13,130 bases of DNA. Origin: an uncultured Oscillibacter sp. Its GTDB lineage: Bacteria > Bacillota > Clostridia > Oscillospirales > Oscillospiraceae. Positions 6,755-13,130 of this stretch are shown piece after piece (positions within the stretch are counted from its first letter, which is position 1; each line of letters begins with the position of its first letter). The stretch is from assembly GCA_902476875.1 (NCBI GenBank), contig CABSFC010000076.1, positions 1 through 13,130 of the forward strand. The letters run 5' to 3'. The translations under genes were made by a program, and so were the position numbers. The notes beneath the pieces are model-generated. The model was not told the origin of the DNA. It saw only the letters and a list, made by a program, of their open reading frames with translations, and made no database searches.

Positions 6755-6804
6755 AGCGAACTCCCCTCAAATGTGTTCCCAAAACGGCTTCCGGGGCTGT
6801 CGTG

Positions 6805-6853
6805 AAAAAATCCCGCGTGCGGGGAGAGGCTCCACCCGGAGGGATGGAGCCTC
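6805..6853 (-). terminator. Tandem hairpins and T-run after mtlD
   Basis: On the minus strand, just after mtlD, a 9-bp hairpin (GAGGCTCCA 6826-6834 with TGGAGCCTC 6845-6853) is followed by a short GC stem (CCCGC/GCGGG at 6812-6823) and then six Ts (6810-6805). The second stem is short, so termination may be partial and allow read-through into the HAD gene. Confidence 0.65.
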
Positions 6854-6864
6854 AGAAGGGGGAC

Positions 6865-8025
6865 TTACTGCTTCGCCGCCACGCCCAGGGCGCGGTAGAC
6901 GTCCAGAATACGGACAAAGAGAGGATGGTCCGGCGTCAGGCCGGTGTAGGTCTCCAGGGCCTTCTCCACGCCCTCCGCCTGGATCTTGGCCTGCAGCTCC
7001 ACGCTCTGGGCGTCGTCCGGGCAGTTGAAACGGAGGGCCGCGGCGGCGCCGAAGATCAGGTGATCCACGGGAAGGCCGTAGGAGTACGCCGTCATCAGCG
7101 GCTTGATCAGGCGGTCGGCGGGGTCCAGCTTGCGGATGGGTTCCCGGCCCACCCGGATGGTCTCGTCCTCCAGATAGGGGTTCTGGTAGCGGCTGAAAAT
7201 ACGGTTGATGTAGGCGTGGTGGGCGTCGGCGTCGAAGCCGAACTCCCGGATCAGGCCCTCGCCGCTCTCATAGATCGCCTTGTAGACGATGTCCCCGATG
7301 GCGGGGTCGCTGATGCTGTCCCGAATGGTGGTGTAGCCCTTCAGGCTGCCCAGATACGCGCAGATGGCATGGCCGCTGTTCAGGGTGAAGAGTTTCCGCT
7401 CCAGATAGGCCAGCAGGTTGTCCACGTAGGTCATGCCGGGGATATCCGCCAGCTCGCCCTTCCAGGCGGAGCGCTCCACGTCCCACTCGGAGTAGCTCTC
7501 CACCGCAGCGTCCAGGGGGTTCTCGAAGGAGGGCTTGGGGCAGATGCGGTCCACGGCGCAGTCCGCGAAGCCCACATACTGCTCAATGAAGTCGATCTCC
7601 TCCGGGTCCAGGTGGGTGACCACCTCGTTCTTCAGCCGGGTGGTGGTCCGCAGGCCGTTTTCGCAGCAGATGACGTTCATGGGAGAGGTGTTGCCGGCGG
7701 CTTTCCGGGCCCGGATGCCGGCGGCGATGGACTTGGCGATGATGGGCAGCACCCGGGGGCCCACCGCGGTGGTGATCAGATCGCACTGGGCGATGCGTTC
7801 CGGCAGCTCCGGGCCGTTGGAGAGAACGCCGTCGATGTTCCGGATGGTGATCTCCGCGCACTCCCGGTCCTGCACATGGACCGTGTACTGCTTTTTGGTG
7901 TTGATCTCCGTGATGATGGACTCCACCACGTCCGCGAAGGTGACATGCCAGCCCGCCTGCTCCAGCAGGGCGCCCATGAATCCCCGGCCGATGTTGCCGG
8001 CGCCGATTTGAATTGCCTGTTTCAT
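6865..8025 (-). CDS. mtlD: Mannitol-1-phosphate 5-dehydrogenase
   Basis: Oxidises mannitol-1-phosphate to fructose-6-phosphate with NAD+ in the cytosol, the step after mannitol PTS uptake. The 386-residue product matches the size of E. coli MtlD (382). The N-terminal Rossmann fold begins at once with IGAGNIGRGFMG (residues 7-18). The polyol dehydrogenase signature KxxxxNxxH is present as KLFTLNSGH with Lys211, Asn216 and His219. The frame extends seven codons further to 8046, but that start has no ribosome binding site, while GGAG lies eight bases before 8025 and the nucleotide-binding motif then sits at the expected position. The gene is divergent from the DeoR-PTS operon and has its own promoter carrying a perfect palindrome. 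Assignment is firm because of the motifs and the mtlA neighbour. Confidence 0.96.
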   Translation of the reverse strand: MKQAIQIGAGNIGRGFMGALLEQAGWHVTFADVVESIITEINTKKQYTVHVQDRECAEITIRNIDGVLSNGPELPERIAQCDLITTAVGPRVLPIIAKSIAAGIRARKAAGNTSPMNVICCENGLRTTTRLKNEVVTHLDPEEIDFIEQYVGFADCAVDRICPKPSFENPLDAAVESYSEWDVERSAWKGELADIPGMTYVDNLLAYLERKLFTLNSGHAICAYLGSLKGYTTIRDSISDPAIGDIVYKAIYESGEGLIREFGFDADAHHAYINRIFSRYQNPYLEDETIRVGREPIRKLDPADRLIKPLMTAYSYGLPVDHLIFGAAAALRFNCPDDAQSVELQAKIQAEGVEKALETYTGLTPDHPLFVRILDVYRALGVAAKQ

Positions 8026-8047
8026 CCTCTGCACTCCATTCTTCATA

Positions 8048-8077
8048 ATATTATTTCAATATTGTGCCGCGCACAAT
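8048..8077 (-). promoter_or_regulatory. mtlD promoter with overlapping palindrome
   Basis: On the minus strand TTGTGC (8076-8071) and TAATAT (8053-8048) are spaced by 17 bases. The perfect palindrome ATTGTGCCGCGCACAAT (8061-8077) covers the -35 box and half of the spacer, the place for a repressor. It differs from the DeoR-like sites across the divergent region, so a second regulator may act on mtlD. The protein that binds is unknown. Confidence 0.55.
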
Positions 8078-8152
8078 GGTTCTCTCAGGAGGCCCGGCTC
8101 CGCCGGTTGGTGATAATCCACAAAAACAAGCCGCGAATTTTATGCATCCAGA

Positions 8153-8228
8153 TTGATCGAAAATGATTGCTTTTGATTGATTTTTATGATAACATAAAAA
8201 TCAGAAGATGTCAATCAAATTCGATCAA
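8153..8228. promoter_or_regulatory. Candidate DeoR operator cluster and promoter region
   Basis: TTGATCGAAAATGATTG (8153-8169) and CAATCAAATTCGATCAA (8212-8228) are inverted copies matching at 15 of 17 positions. A further TGATTG occurs at 8174-8179, ten bases after the one at 8164-8169. In between is a perfect 11-bp-arm palindrome, TGATTTTTATG (8178-8188) and CATAAAAATCA (8193-8203). Possible promoter boxes for the plus operon (TTGATT 8173-8178 with TAAAAA 8195-8200, or TATGAT 8185-8190) fall within the cluster. Repeated, spaced half-sites flanking the promoter fit DeoR-family regulators that bind several sites and loop DNA. Confidence 0.6.
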
Positions 8229-8249
8229 AATTTAAGGGGGTTTCAAATC

Positions 8250-8987
8250 ATGTTGGCGGAACAGCGGGCGGAGACGATTTTACATGAACTGACGGAGCTG
8301 CGGACAGTCAGCGTATCCCACCTGTGCCGCCTGACCGGCGCGTCGGAGGCGACGATCCGCCGGGATCTGAACTCCCTGGCCCACCAGGGCAAGCTGAGTA
8401 AGGTCCACGGGGGCGCCACGCTGGCGGAGGTGGAGGAGGTCTACGGCAAGGCGCCGGAATCCAGCCGCCTGCACATGGCCGAGAAGGACCGCATCGCCCG
8501 GTACGCCGCCAGTTTGATCGGAAATGACGATGTGGTCTATCTGGACGCGGGCAGCACCGTGATGCAGATGGTGGAATACCTCCAGAGCTCCAGGGCGCTG
8601 TTCATGACCAACAGCATCGAGTGCGCCTGCCGCCTGACGTGGTACAACCTGCAGACCCGGGTGCTGGGCGGGACGCTGAACCCCGGCGCCGTGAACCTGG
8701 TGGGGGCCGAGGCGCTGGCGTCCCTGGGGCGCTATAACTTCACCAAGGCCTTTCTGGGCATCGACGGCATCACCGTCAAGCAGGGCTTCACCGCCGCCGA
8801 CCCGGAGGCCGCGGCGGTCAAGACGCTGGCGGTCTCCCAGTCCCAGCAGGTCTACGTGCTGGCGGACTCCAGCAAGTTCGGCCAGGTGACGGCCGCCTCC
8901 GTGGTGCCCCTCAGCGCCGCCCGGATCATCACGGACCGCCTGTACGACCCGGAGTACCGGGAGCACACCGTGGTCACCGAAGTGTGA
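8250..8987 (+). CDS. DeoR/GlpR family transcriptional regulator
   Basis: A 245-residue regulator of standard DeoR size (about 250). The N-terminal helix-turn-helix spans about residues 20-43 with the signature SEATIRRDLNSLAHQGKL and KVHGGA following. The C-terminal sugar-phosphate-sensing domain shows DAGSTVMQMVEYL, TNSI, LGGTLNP, FLGIDGI and VLADSSKFG, the usual ligand-binding landmarks. The frame extends 14 codons upstream, but the start at 8250 has AAGGGGG nine bases ahead and the extension overlaps the operator. It is the first gene of the PTS operon and probably represses it and itself, with a phosphorylated sugar, such as mannitol-1-phosphate or fructose phosphate, as inducer. This is a different family from MtlR, the usual mannitol regulator. 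Confidence 0.94.
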   Translation: MLAEQRAETILHELTELRTVSVSHLCRLTGASEATIRRDLNSLAHQGKLSKVHGGATLAEVEEVYGKAPESSRLHMAEKDRIARYAASLIGNDDVVYLDAGSTVMQMVEYLQSSRALFMTNSIECACRLTWYNLQTRVLGGTLNPGAVNLVGAEALASLGRYNFTKAFLGIDGITVKQGFTAADPEAAAVKTLAVSQSQQVYVLADSSKFGQVTAASVVPLSAARIITDRLYDPEYREHTVVTEV

Positions 8988-9012
8988 CGGCCCATCAAAT
9001 CCGTTATCCCAT

Positions 9013-9029
9013 GCGCGGTGATGCCGCGC
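9013..9029 (+). repeat. Small GC hairpin between deoR and HPr genes
   Basis: GCGCGG (9013-9018) pairs with CCGCGC (9024-9029) around a five-base loop, without a T-run. It could alter the ratio of regulator to PTS messages by RNA processing. There is a TATAAA at 9036-9041 but no -35 partner, so no independent promoter is called here. Confidence 0.4.
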
Positions 9030-9063
9030 CGAAATTATAAAAGCAAAGAGAGGAAGTATCATC

Positions 9064-9330
9064 ATGGTATCTGCGAAAACGAAGGTCATCAATCCCCAGG
9101 GGCTGCACATGCGTCCCGCCCAGCTGTTTGTCTCTGAGCTGGCGAAGTACAACAGCGACGTCACCATCGTCTTCAACGGCAAAAGCGTCAACGGCAAGAG
9201 CATCATGCACCTGATGGCCGCCTGCATCAAGCAGGGCAGCGAGTTGGAGATCCGCTGCGAGGGCGAGCAGGAGGCCGAGGCCCTGAAGGCCGCCGTGGCC
9301 CTGGTGGAAGCCGGCCTGGGCGACCTGTAA
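9064..9330 (+). CDS. ptsH: HPr phosphocarrier protein
   Basis: HPr carries the phosphoryl group from Enzyme I to the EIIA domain in the cytosol. The 88-residue protein has the normal length and both phosphorylation sites: His15 in NPQGLHMRPA (the catalytic histidine with Arg17) and Ser46 in VNGKSIMHLMA. Ser46 with its Lys-Ser-Ile-Met context is the site used by HPr kinase in Firmicutes, so this HPr could also feed CcpA-type catabolite control and not only mannitol transport. The start at 9064 has AGAGAGGAAG seven bases upstream. It follows deoR by 76 bases and precedes ptsI by 38, as the second gene of the PTS operon. Confidence 0.96.
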   Translation: MVSAKTKVINPQGLHMRPAQLFVSELAKYNSDVTIVFNGKSVNGKSIMHLMAACIKQGSELEIRCEGEQEAEALKAAVALVEAGLGDL

Positions 9331-9368
9331 GGCGCCCGGACCCCAAATCGAATTAGGAGGAACAGAAG

Positions 9369-11087
9369 ATGATCCTACGGGGGATCGCCGCATCGGACGG
9401 TATCGGCCTGGGCCGGGCGGTGTGTGTACGCGAAGAAAATCTGGACTATTCCGGCGTGGCCTACTCCGGCAAGGAGTCGGAAAAGGCCCGCCTCCAGGCG
9501 GCCATTGAGCAGTTCGAGCAGCGCACCGCCGCCATGGCGGAGCATATCCGCCAGCAGGTGGGCGACAAGGAATCCGAGATCCTCACCGGGCAGATCGCCA
9601 TGCTGGCGGACCCCTTTATGCGCTCCCAGATGCAGGACGCCATCGACGCCGGCTCCTGCGCGGAGGCGGCGGTGGACAACGTCTGCACCATGTACGCCGA
9701 CATGTTCGCCGCCGTGGAGGACGAGATGATGCGCCAGCGCGCCACGGATGTCAAGGACATCCGCAGCCGTTTGCTTGGCATCCTGCTGGGCGTTTCCAGC
9801 GTGGACCTGTCCGACCTCCCCGCCGGCACCGTGCTGGTGACCCGGGAGCTGACGCCCTCCATGACGGTGGGCCTCCAGAAGGAGAATGTGGCGGCCATCA
9901 TCACCGCCACCGGCGGCAAGACCAGCCACTCCGCCATCCTGGCCCGGGCGCTGCAGGTGCCCGCGGTCCTCAGCGTCGCCAAGGTGCTGGAGGTGGTGAA
10001 GGACGGCGACGGCCTCATCGTGGACGGCGGGGAGGGCATCGCCATCCTCAGCCCCGACGAGCGCACCCGCAGCGAGTATCTGGCCCGGCAGGAGGCGTAT
10101 CAGGCCCGGATGGCGTCTTTGAGCGTCTACCGGGACCGCCCCACCGTGGACGCGGACGGCAGGGTCTACCACCTGTACGCCAACATCGGCTCCGCCGCCG
10201 ACGCGGAGACCGCCGCCCGGTCCGGCGCGGAGGGCATCGGATTGTTCCGCACGGAATTCCTGTTCATGGACCGCGCCAGCCTGCCGGACGAGATGGTGCA
10301 GTACGAGGCCTACCGGGCCGTCTCCCAGACCATGGCGGGGAAAGAGGTCATCATCCGCACCCTGGACGTGGGCGGCGACAAGGCCATCGAGTACCTGGGC
10401 ATGGAGAAGGAGGAGAACCCCTTCCTGGGCCACCGGGCCATCCGGTACTGCCTGGACCGGCCGGACCTCTACAAGGTCCAGCTCCGGGCCCTGCTGCGGG
10501 CGGGCGCCGAGGAGCGCAACATCAAGATTATGCTGCCCCTGGTCACCTGCGTGGACGAGGTCCGCGCCGCCCGGGAGCTGCTGGAGCAGTGCAAGCAGGA
10601 GCTGGCGGAGGCCGGCGTGCCCTATGACAAGGACATCGCCCTGGGCGTCATGATCGAGACTCCCGCCGCCGCCCTCATCGCGGACCTGCTGGCCCGGGAG
10701 AGCGACTTCTTCTCCATCGGCACCAATGACCTGACCCAGTACACCATGGCCGTGGACCGGGGCAACGCCCAGGTGGCCCAGCTGTACACGCCCTTCCAGC
10801 CCGCGGTGCTGCGGTCCATCCGCAATGTCATCACCGCCGCCAAGGAGGCGGGCATCCCCGTGGGCATGTGCGGCGAGGCCGCGGCGGACCCCGGGCTGAT
10901 CCCGCTGCTGATGGCCTGGGGCCTGGACGAGTTCTCCGTCAGCACCTCCGCGGTGCTGTCCACCCGGGCCAACATCCACCGCTGGCGGGAGGATGAGGTG
11001 AAGCTCATCGCCCAGGAGGCCATGGGGCTGTCCACCGCCTCCGGTGTGGAGGGGTATCTGAAAAAGGTCTCCGCGCCTGAGAAGTGA
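9369..11087 (+). CDS. ptsI: Phosphoenolpyruvate-protein phosphotransferase (Enzyme I)
   Basis: Enzyme I starts the PTS chain by taking phosphate from phosphoenolpyruvate and passing it to HPr. The 572 residues match the usual 570-575. The N-terminal HPr-binding and phosphohistidine domain contains GGKTSHSAILARALQVPAV with active His187. The C-terminal PEP-binding barrel has GIGLFRTEFLFM with Arg294, RTLDVGGDKA, SIGTNDLTQYTMAVDRGN and GMCGEAA with the catalytic Cys501. All essential residues are present. AGGAGG lies about eight bases before the ATG. It sits between the HPr and mannitol transporter genes, so the operon supplies its own general PTS proteins. Confidence 0.97.
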   Translation: MILRGIAASDGIGLGRAVCVREENLDYSGVAYSGKESEKARLQAAIEQFEQRTAAMAEHIRQQVGDKESEILTGQIAMLADPFMRSQMQDAIDAGSCAEAAVDNVCTMYADMFAAVEDEMMRQRATDVKDIRSRLLGILLGVSSVDLSDLPAGTVLVTRELTPSMTVGLQKENVAAIITATGGKTSHSAILARALQVPAVLSVAKVLEVVKDGDGLIVDGGEGIAILSPDERTRSEYLARQEAYQARMASLSVYRDRPTVDADGRVYHLYANIGSAADAETAARSGAEGIGLFRTEFLFMDRASLPDEMVQYEAYRAVSQTMAGKEVIIRTLDVGGDKAIEYLGMEKEENPFLGHRAIRYCLDRPDLYKVQLRALLRAGAEERNIKIMLPLVTCVDEVRAARELLEQCKQELAEAGVPYDKDIALGVMIETPAAALIADLLARESDFFSIGTNDLTQYTMAVDRGNAQVAQLYTPFQPAVLRSIRNVITAAKEAGIPVGMCGEAAADPGLIPLLMAWGLDEFSVSTSAVLSTRANIHRWREDEVKLIAQEAMGLSTASGVEGYLKKVSAPEK

Positions 11088-11150
11088 GGCCGGACGCCGC
11101 AAAACGATCCAAAATTTTGAAAATTGTAAGATTAGAAAGGAGTTTCCGCC

Positions 11151-13043
11151 ATGAAAGAGCGCGTGCAAAAATTTGGGCGGTTCCTCAGCGGCATGGTCAT
11201 GCCCAACATCGGCGCTTTCATCGCCTGGGGCCTGATCGCGGCCTTCTTCATCGCCGACGGCTGGTTCCCCAATGAGACCATCGCCGCCATGGTCACGCCC
11301 ATGCTGAACTACCTCCTGCCTTTGCTGATCGGCTACACCGGCGGCAAGATGGTGGGCGGCCAGCGGGGCGCCGTCTGTGGCGCCATCGCCACCCTGGGCG
11401 TCATCGCGGGCGCGGACATCACCATGTTCATCGGCGCCATGATCGCCGGCCCCCTGGGCGGCCTGTGCATCAAGAAGTTCGACCAGTTCATGGAGGGCCA
11501 TGTGCCCGCCGGCTTTGAGATGCTGATCAACAACTTCTCCGTGGGCATCCTGGGCGCCATCCTGGCCATCATCTGCGTGTTCATCATCGGGCCGGTGTGC
11601 ACGGTCCTGACCAGCGCTCTGGGCGCCGGCGTGGGCGTCCTGGTGGACCACGGCCTGCTGCCCGTCACCGCCATCCTGGTGGAGCCCGCCAAGGTGCTGT
11701 TTTTGAACAACGCCATTAACCACGGCGTGTTCACCCCCATCGGTACCGAGCAGGCCATGGAGATGGGCAAGTCCATTCTCTTCATGATCGAGTCCAACCC
11801 CGGTCCCGGCCTGGGTCTGCTGCTGGCCTACTGCGTGGCGGGCAAGGGCAACGCCCGTTCCTCCGCCGCCGGTGCCGCCATCATCCAGTTTGTGGGCGGC
11901 ATCCATGAGATCTACTTCCCCTATGTCCTGATGAACCCCATCCTGATCCTGGCCCCCATGATCGGTAACATCTGCGGCATCTTCACCCTGTCCGTGCTGG
12001 GCGGCGGCCTGAAAGCCGCGGCCTCTCCCGGCAGCATCATCGCCGAGATGCTGATGACCCCCAAGGGATGCTACTTCGCCAATATTGCCGGCATCGCCGT
12101 GGCGGCTGTGGTCAGCTTCGTCATCGCCGTGTTCCTGCTGAAGAACTTCGGGAAGGATGGCGACCTGGAGGCGGCCCAGCAGCAGGTGGCGGCCAGCAAG
12201 GCTGCTTCCAAGGGCCAGACCGTGGCCGCTGTGGAGGGCGGCGTGCAGGTGTCCGCCGCCGACGTGCGGAAGATCGTCTTCGCCTGCGACGCCGGCATGG
12301 GCTCCTCCGCCATGGGCGCCACCATGCTGCGCAACAAGCTGAAGGACGCGGGCGTCACCGGCATTGAGGTGGTCCACGCCCCTGTCTCCGAGATCCCCAA
12401 GGACTGCCAGATCGTCGTCACCCACCACGAGCTGGCCGCCCGGGCGGCCTCCAGCAATCCCGGCGCGGAGATCATTCCCATCCAGAACTTCATGGGCGCC
12501 CCCGAGTACGACACCCTGGTGGCGCGTTTCACCAGCGGCAGGACCGAGCCCGCCCCCGCGGAGCCCGCCGCGCCCGCCGCGGAACCCGCGCAGGAGGCCG
12601 CCGCCGAGACCGGCAGCGAGCTGCTGGAGCGGAAGAACATCGTCCTGAACTGCGAGCCTGTGACGCCGGAGGAGGCCATCCGGGCCTGCGGCCGGCTGCT
12701 GGTGGAGAGCGGCTATGTGGACGAGGCGTACATCCAGGGCATGCTGGACCGCGAGGCCAGCTTCTCCGTGGCCATCGGCAGCCATGTGGCTATCCCCCAC
12801 GGCACCAACGACGTCAAGCCGCTGATCAAGCGCAGCGGCATGGTGGTCATGACCTATCCGAAGGGCATCGAGTGGAACGGCGACCAGGTCAAGCTGGTGG
12901 TCGGCATCGCCTCCAAGGGCGAGGAGCACCTGGAGATCCTGGGCCGCATCGTGGCCATTGCCTCCTGCGACGCGGATACCGACGCCCTTGTGGCCACCGC
13001 CGACGCGGAGGGCCTCTTCAAGAAGCTGAACGGCCTCGAATAA
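11151..13043 (+). CDS. mtlA: Mannitol PTS transporter, EIICBA fusion
   Basis: A 630-residue mannitol-specific Enzyme II, close to the 637 of E. coli MtlA, with the same C-B-A domain order. The membrane EIIC domain (about residues 1-340) begins with GRFLSGMVMPNIGAFIAWGL and has the substrate-site motif GIHE with Glu253. The EIIB domain has VFACDAGMGSSAMGATMLR with phospho-Cys379. An Ala/Pro/Glu-rich linker (about 464-490) leads to EIIA, which has AIPHGTND with phospho-His550. It imports mannitol and releases mannitol-1-phosphate for MtlD. AAAGGAG lies eight bases before the ATG, and the gene follows ptsI by 63 bases. Fructose-type permeases are related, but the CDAGMGSSAMGA and GIHEIYFPYVLMNP motifs indicate the mannitol branch. 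Confidence 0.96.
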   Translation: MKERVQKFGRFLSGMVMPNIGAFIAWGLIAAFFIADGWFPNETIAAMVTPMLNYLLPLLIGYTGGKMVGGQRGAVCGAIATLGVIAGADITMFIGAMIAGPLGGLCIKKFDQFMEGHVPAGFEMLINNFSVGILGAILAIICVFIIGPVCTVLTSALGAGVGVLVDHGLLPVTAILVEPAKVLFLNNAINHGVFTPIGTEQAMEMGKSILFMIESNPGPGLGLLLAYCVAGKGNARSSAAGAAIIQFVGGIHEIYFPYVLMNPILILAPMIGNICGIFTLSVLGGGLKAAASPGSIIAEMLMTPKGCYFANIAGIAVAAVVSFVIAVFLLKNFGKDGDLEAAQQQVAASKAASKGQTVAAVEGGVQVSAADVRKIVFACDAGMGSSAMGATMLRNKLKDAGVTGIEVVHAPVSEIPKDCQIVVTHHELAARAASSNPGAEIIPIQNFMGAPEYDTLVARFTSGRTEPAPAEPAAPAAEPAQEAAAETGSELLERKNIVLNCEPVTPEEAIRACGRLLVESGYVDEAYIQGMLDREASFSVAIGSHVAIPHGTNDVKPLIKRSGMVVMTYPKGIEWNGDQVKLVVGIASKGEEHLEILGRIVAIASCDADTDALVATADAEGLFKKLNGLE

Positions 13044-13115
13044 CGCGGGAGCGCGGGATTTCCGTTTGACAGATCGGCTCTCCTGCCCCATTTCCCCTAA
13101 AGCAGGACGCGCCGG

Positions 13116-13130
13116 ATGCCTGAAAGGCAT
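13116..13130 (+). terminator. Possible terminator hairpin cut by the window edge
   Basis: ATGCCT (13116-13121) and AGGCAT (13125-13130) form a perfect 6-bp stem with a GAA loop, 73 bases after the mtlA stop. The window ends at the last paired base, so a T-run or longer stem (GG precedes the left arm) cannot be checked. Confidence 0.45.

Noticed and set aside
8061..8077. Rex or cre box at the mtlD promoter
   Set aside because: Rex sites are 18 bp with TTGTGA-N6-TCACAA, and cre sites have a TGNAANCGNNNNCA pattern; the 17-bp palindrome fits neither.
6802..8166. A 454-codon plus-strand frame opposite mtlD
   Set aside because: Antisense to a firmly identified gene, with repetitive Gly/Val/Asp/His composition and no family features.
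13066..13094. TTGACA after mtlA as a promoter for a gene beyond the window
   Set aside because: The -10 position (CATTTC after 17 bases) is a poor match, so a promoter cannot be supported.
9375..13130. A 1251-codon open frame on the minus strand across the PTS operon
   Set aside because: It is opposite ptsI and mtlA, is rich in His, Gly, Asp and Gln as expected from the complement of GC-biased codons, and shows no domain. It is a shadow of the real genes.

Overview
The window looks like chromosomal DNA from a GC-rich anaerobic Firmicute, most likely of the Oscillospiraceae/Flavonifractor type. This is inferred from strong AGGAGG-type ribosome binding sites, GC-rich coding regions separated by AT-rich promoters, an HPr that keeps both His15 and Ser46, and family content typical of Clostridia. 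No rRNA, tRNA, CRISPR array, integrase or intact insertion sequence was seen.

Left part (37-2500, minus strand): a LacI-family regulator is followed by a MATE exporter whose start overlaps the regulator's end by 8 bp. A CpG-centred inverted repeat sits next to the predicted promoter. Between about 2500 and 2900 there is no convincing gene, only an imperfect hairpin and possible debris.

Middle part (2900-5970, plus strand): a MarR regulator, a MepA-like MATE exporter and a small membrane protein resembling a PAP2 phosphatase form a probable operon. It has a near-consensus promoter (TTGACA-17-TATACT) and a 29-bp near-perfect palindrome over the expected transcription start. Just after it lies a decayed C-terminus of an OmpR-type response regulator, with a 2-bp deletion and an ATGA junction to a lost partner gene. 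A very strong terminator then closes the minus-strand gene that converges on it.

Right part (5969-13043): a minus-strand arm carries mannitol-1-phosphate 5-dehydrogenase (mtlD) and a Cof-type HAD phosphatase. A divergent plus-strand operon encodes a DeoR regulator, HPr, Enzyme I and a full mannitol EIICBA (mtlA). Together these make a self-contained mannitol uptake route: PEP to Enzyme I (His187) to HPr (His15) to EIIA (His550) to EIIB (Cys379) to mannitol moved through EIIC, after which MtlD oxidises mannitol-1-phosphate to fructose-6-phosphate. The AT-rich divergent region carries repeated TGATTG/CAATCA half-sites, probably bound by the DeoR protein, and a separate palindrome at the mtlD promoter.

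The genes are mostly well-known families. The points of most interest are the regulatory palindromes, the response-regulator fossil, the PAP2-like third gene of the MarR/MATE operon, and the compact all-in-one mannitol PTS with its own general PTS proteins.
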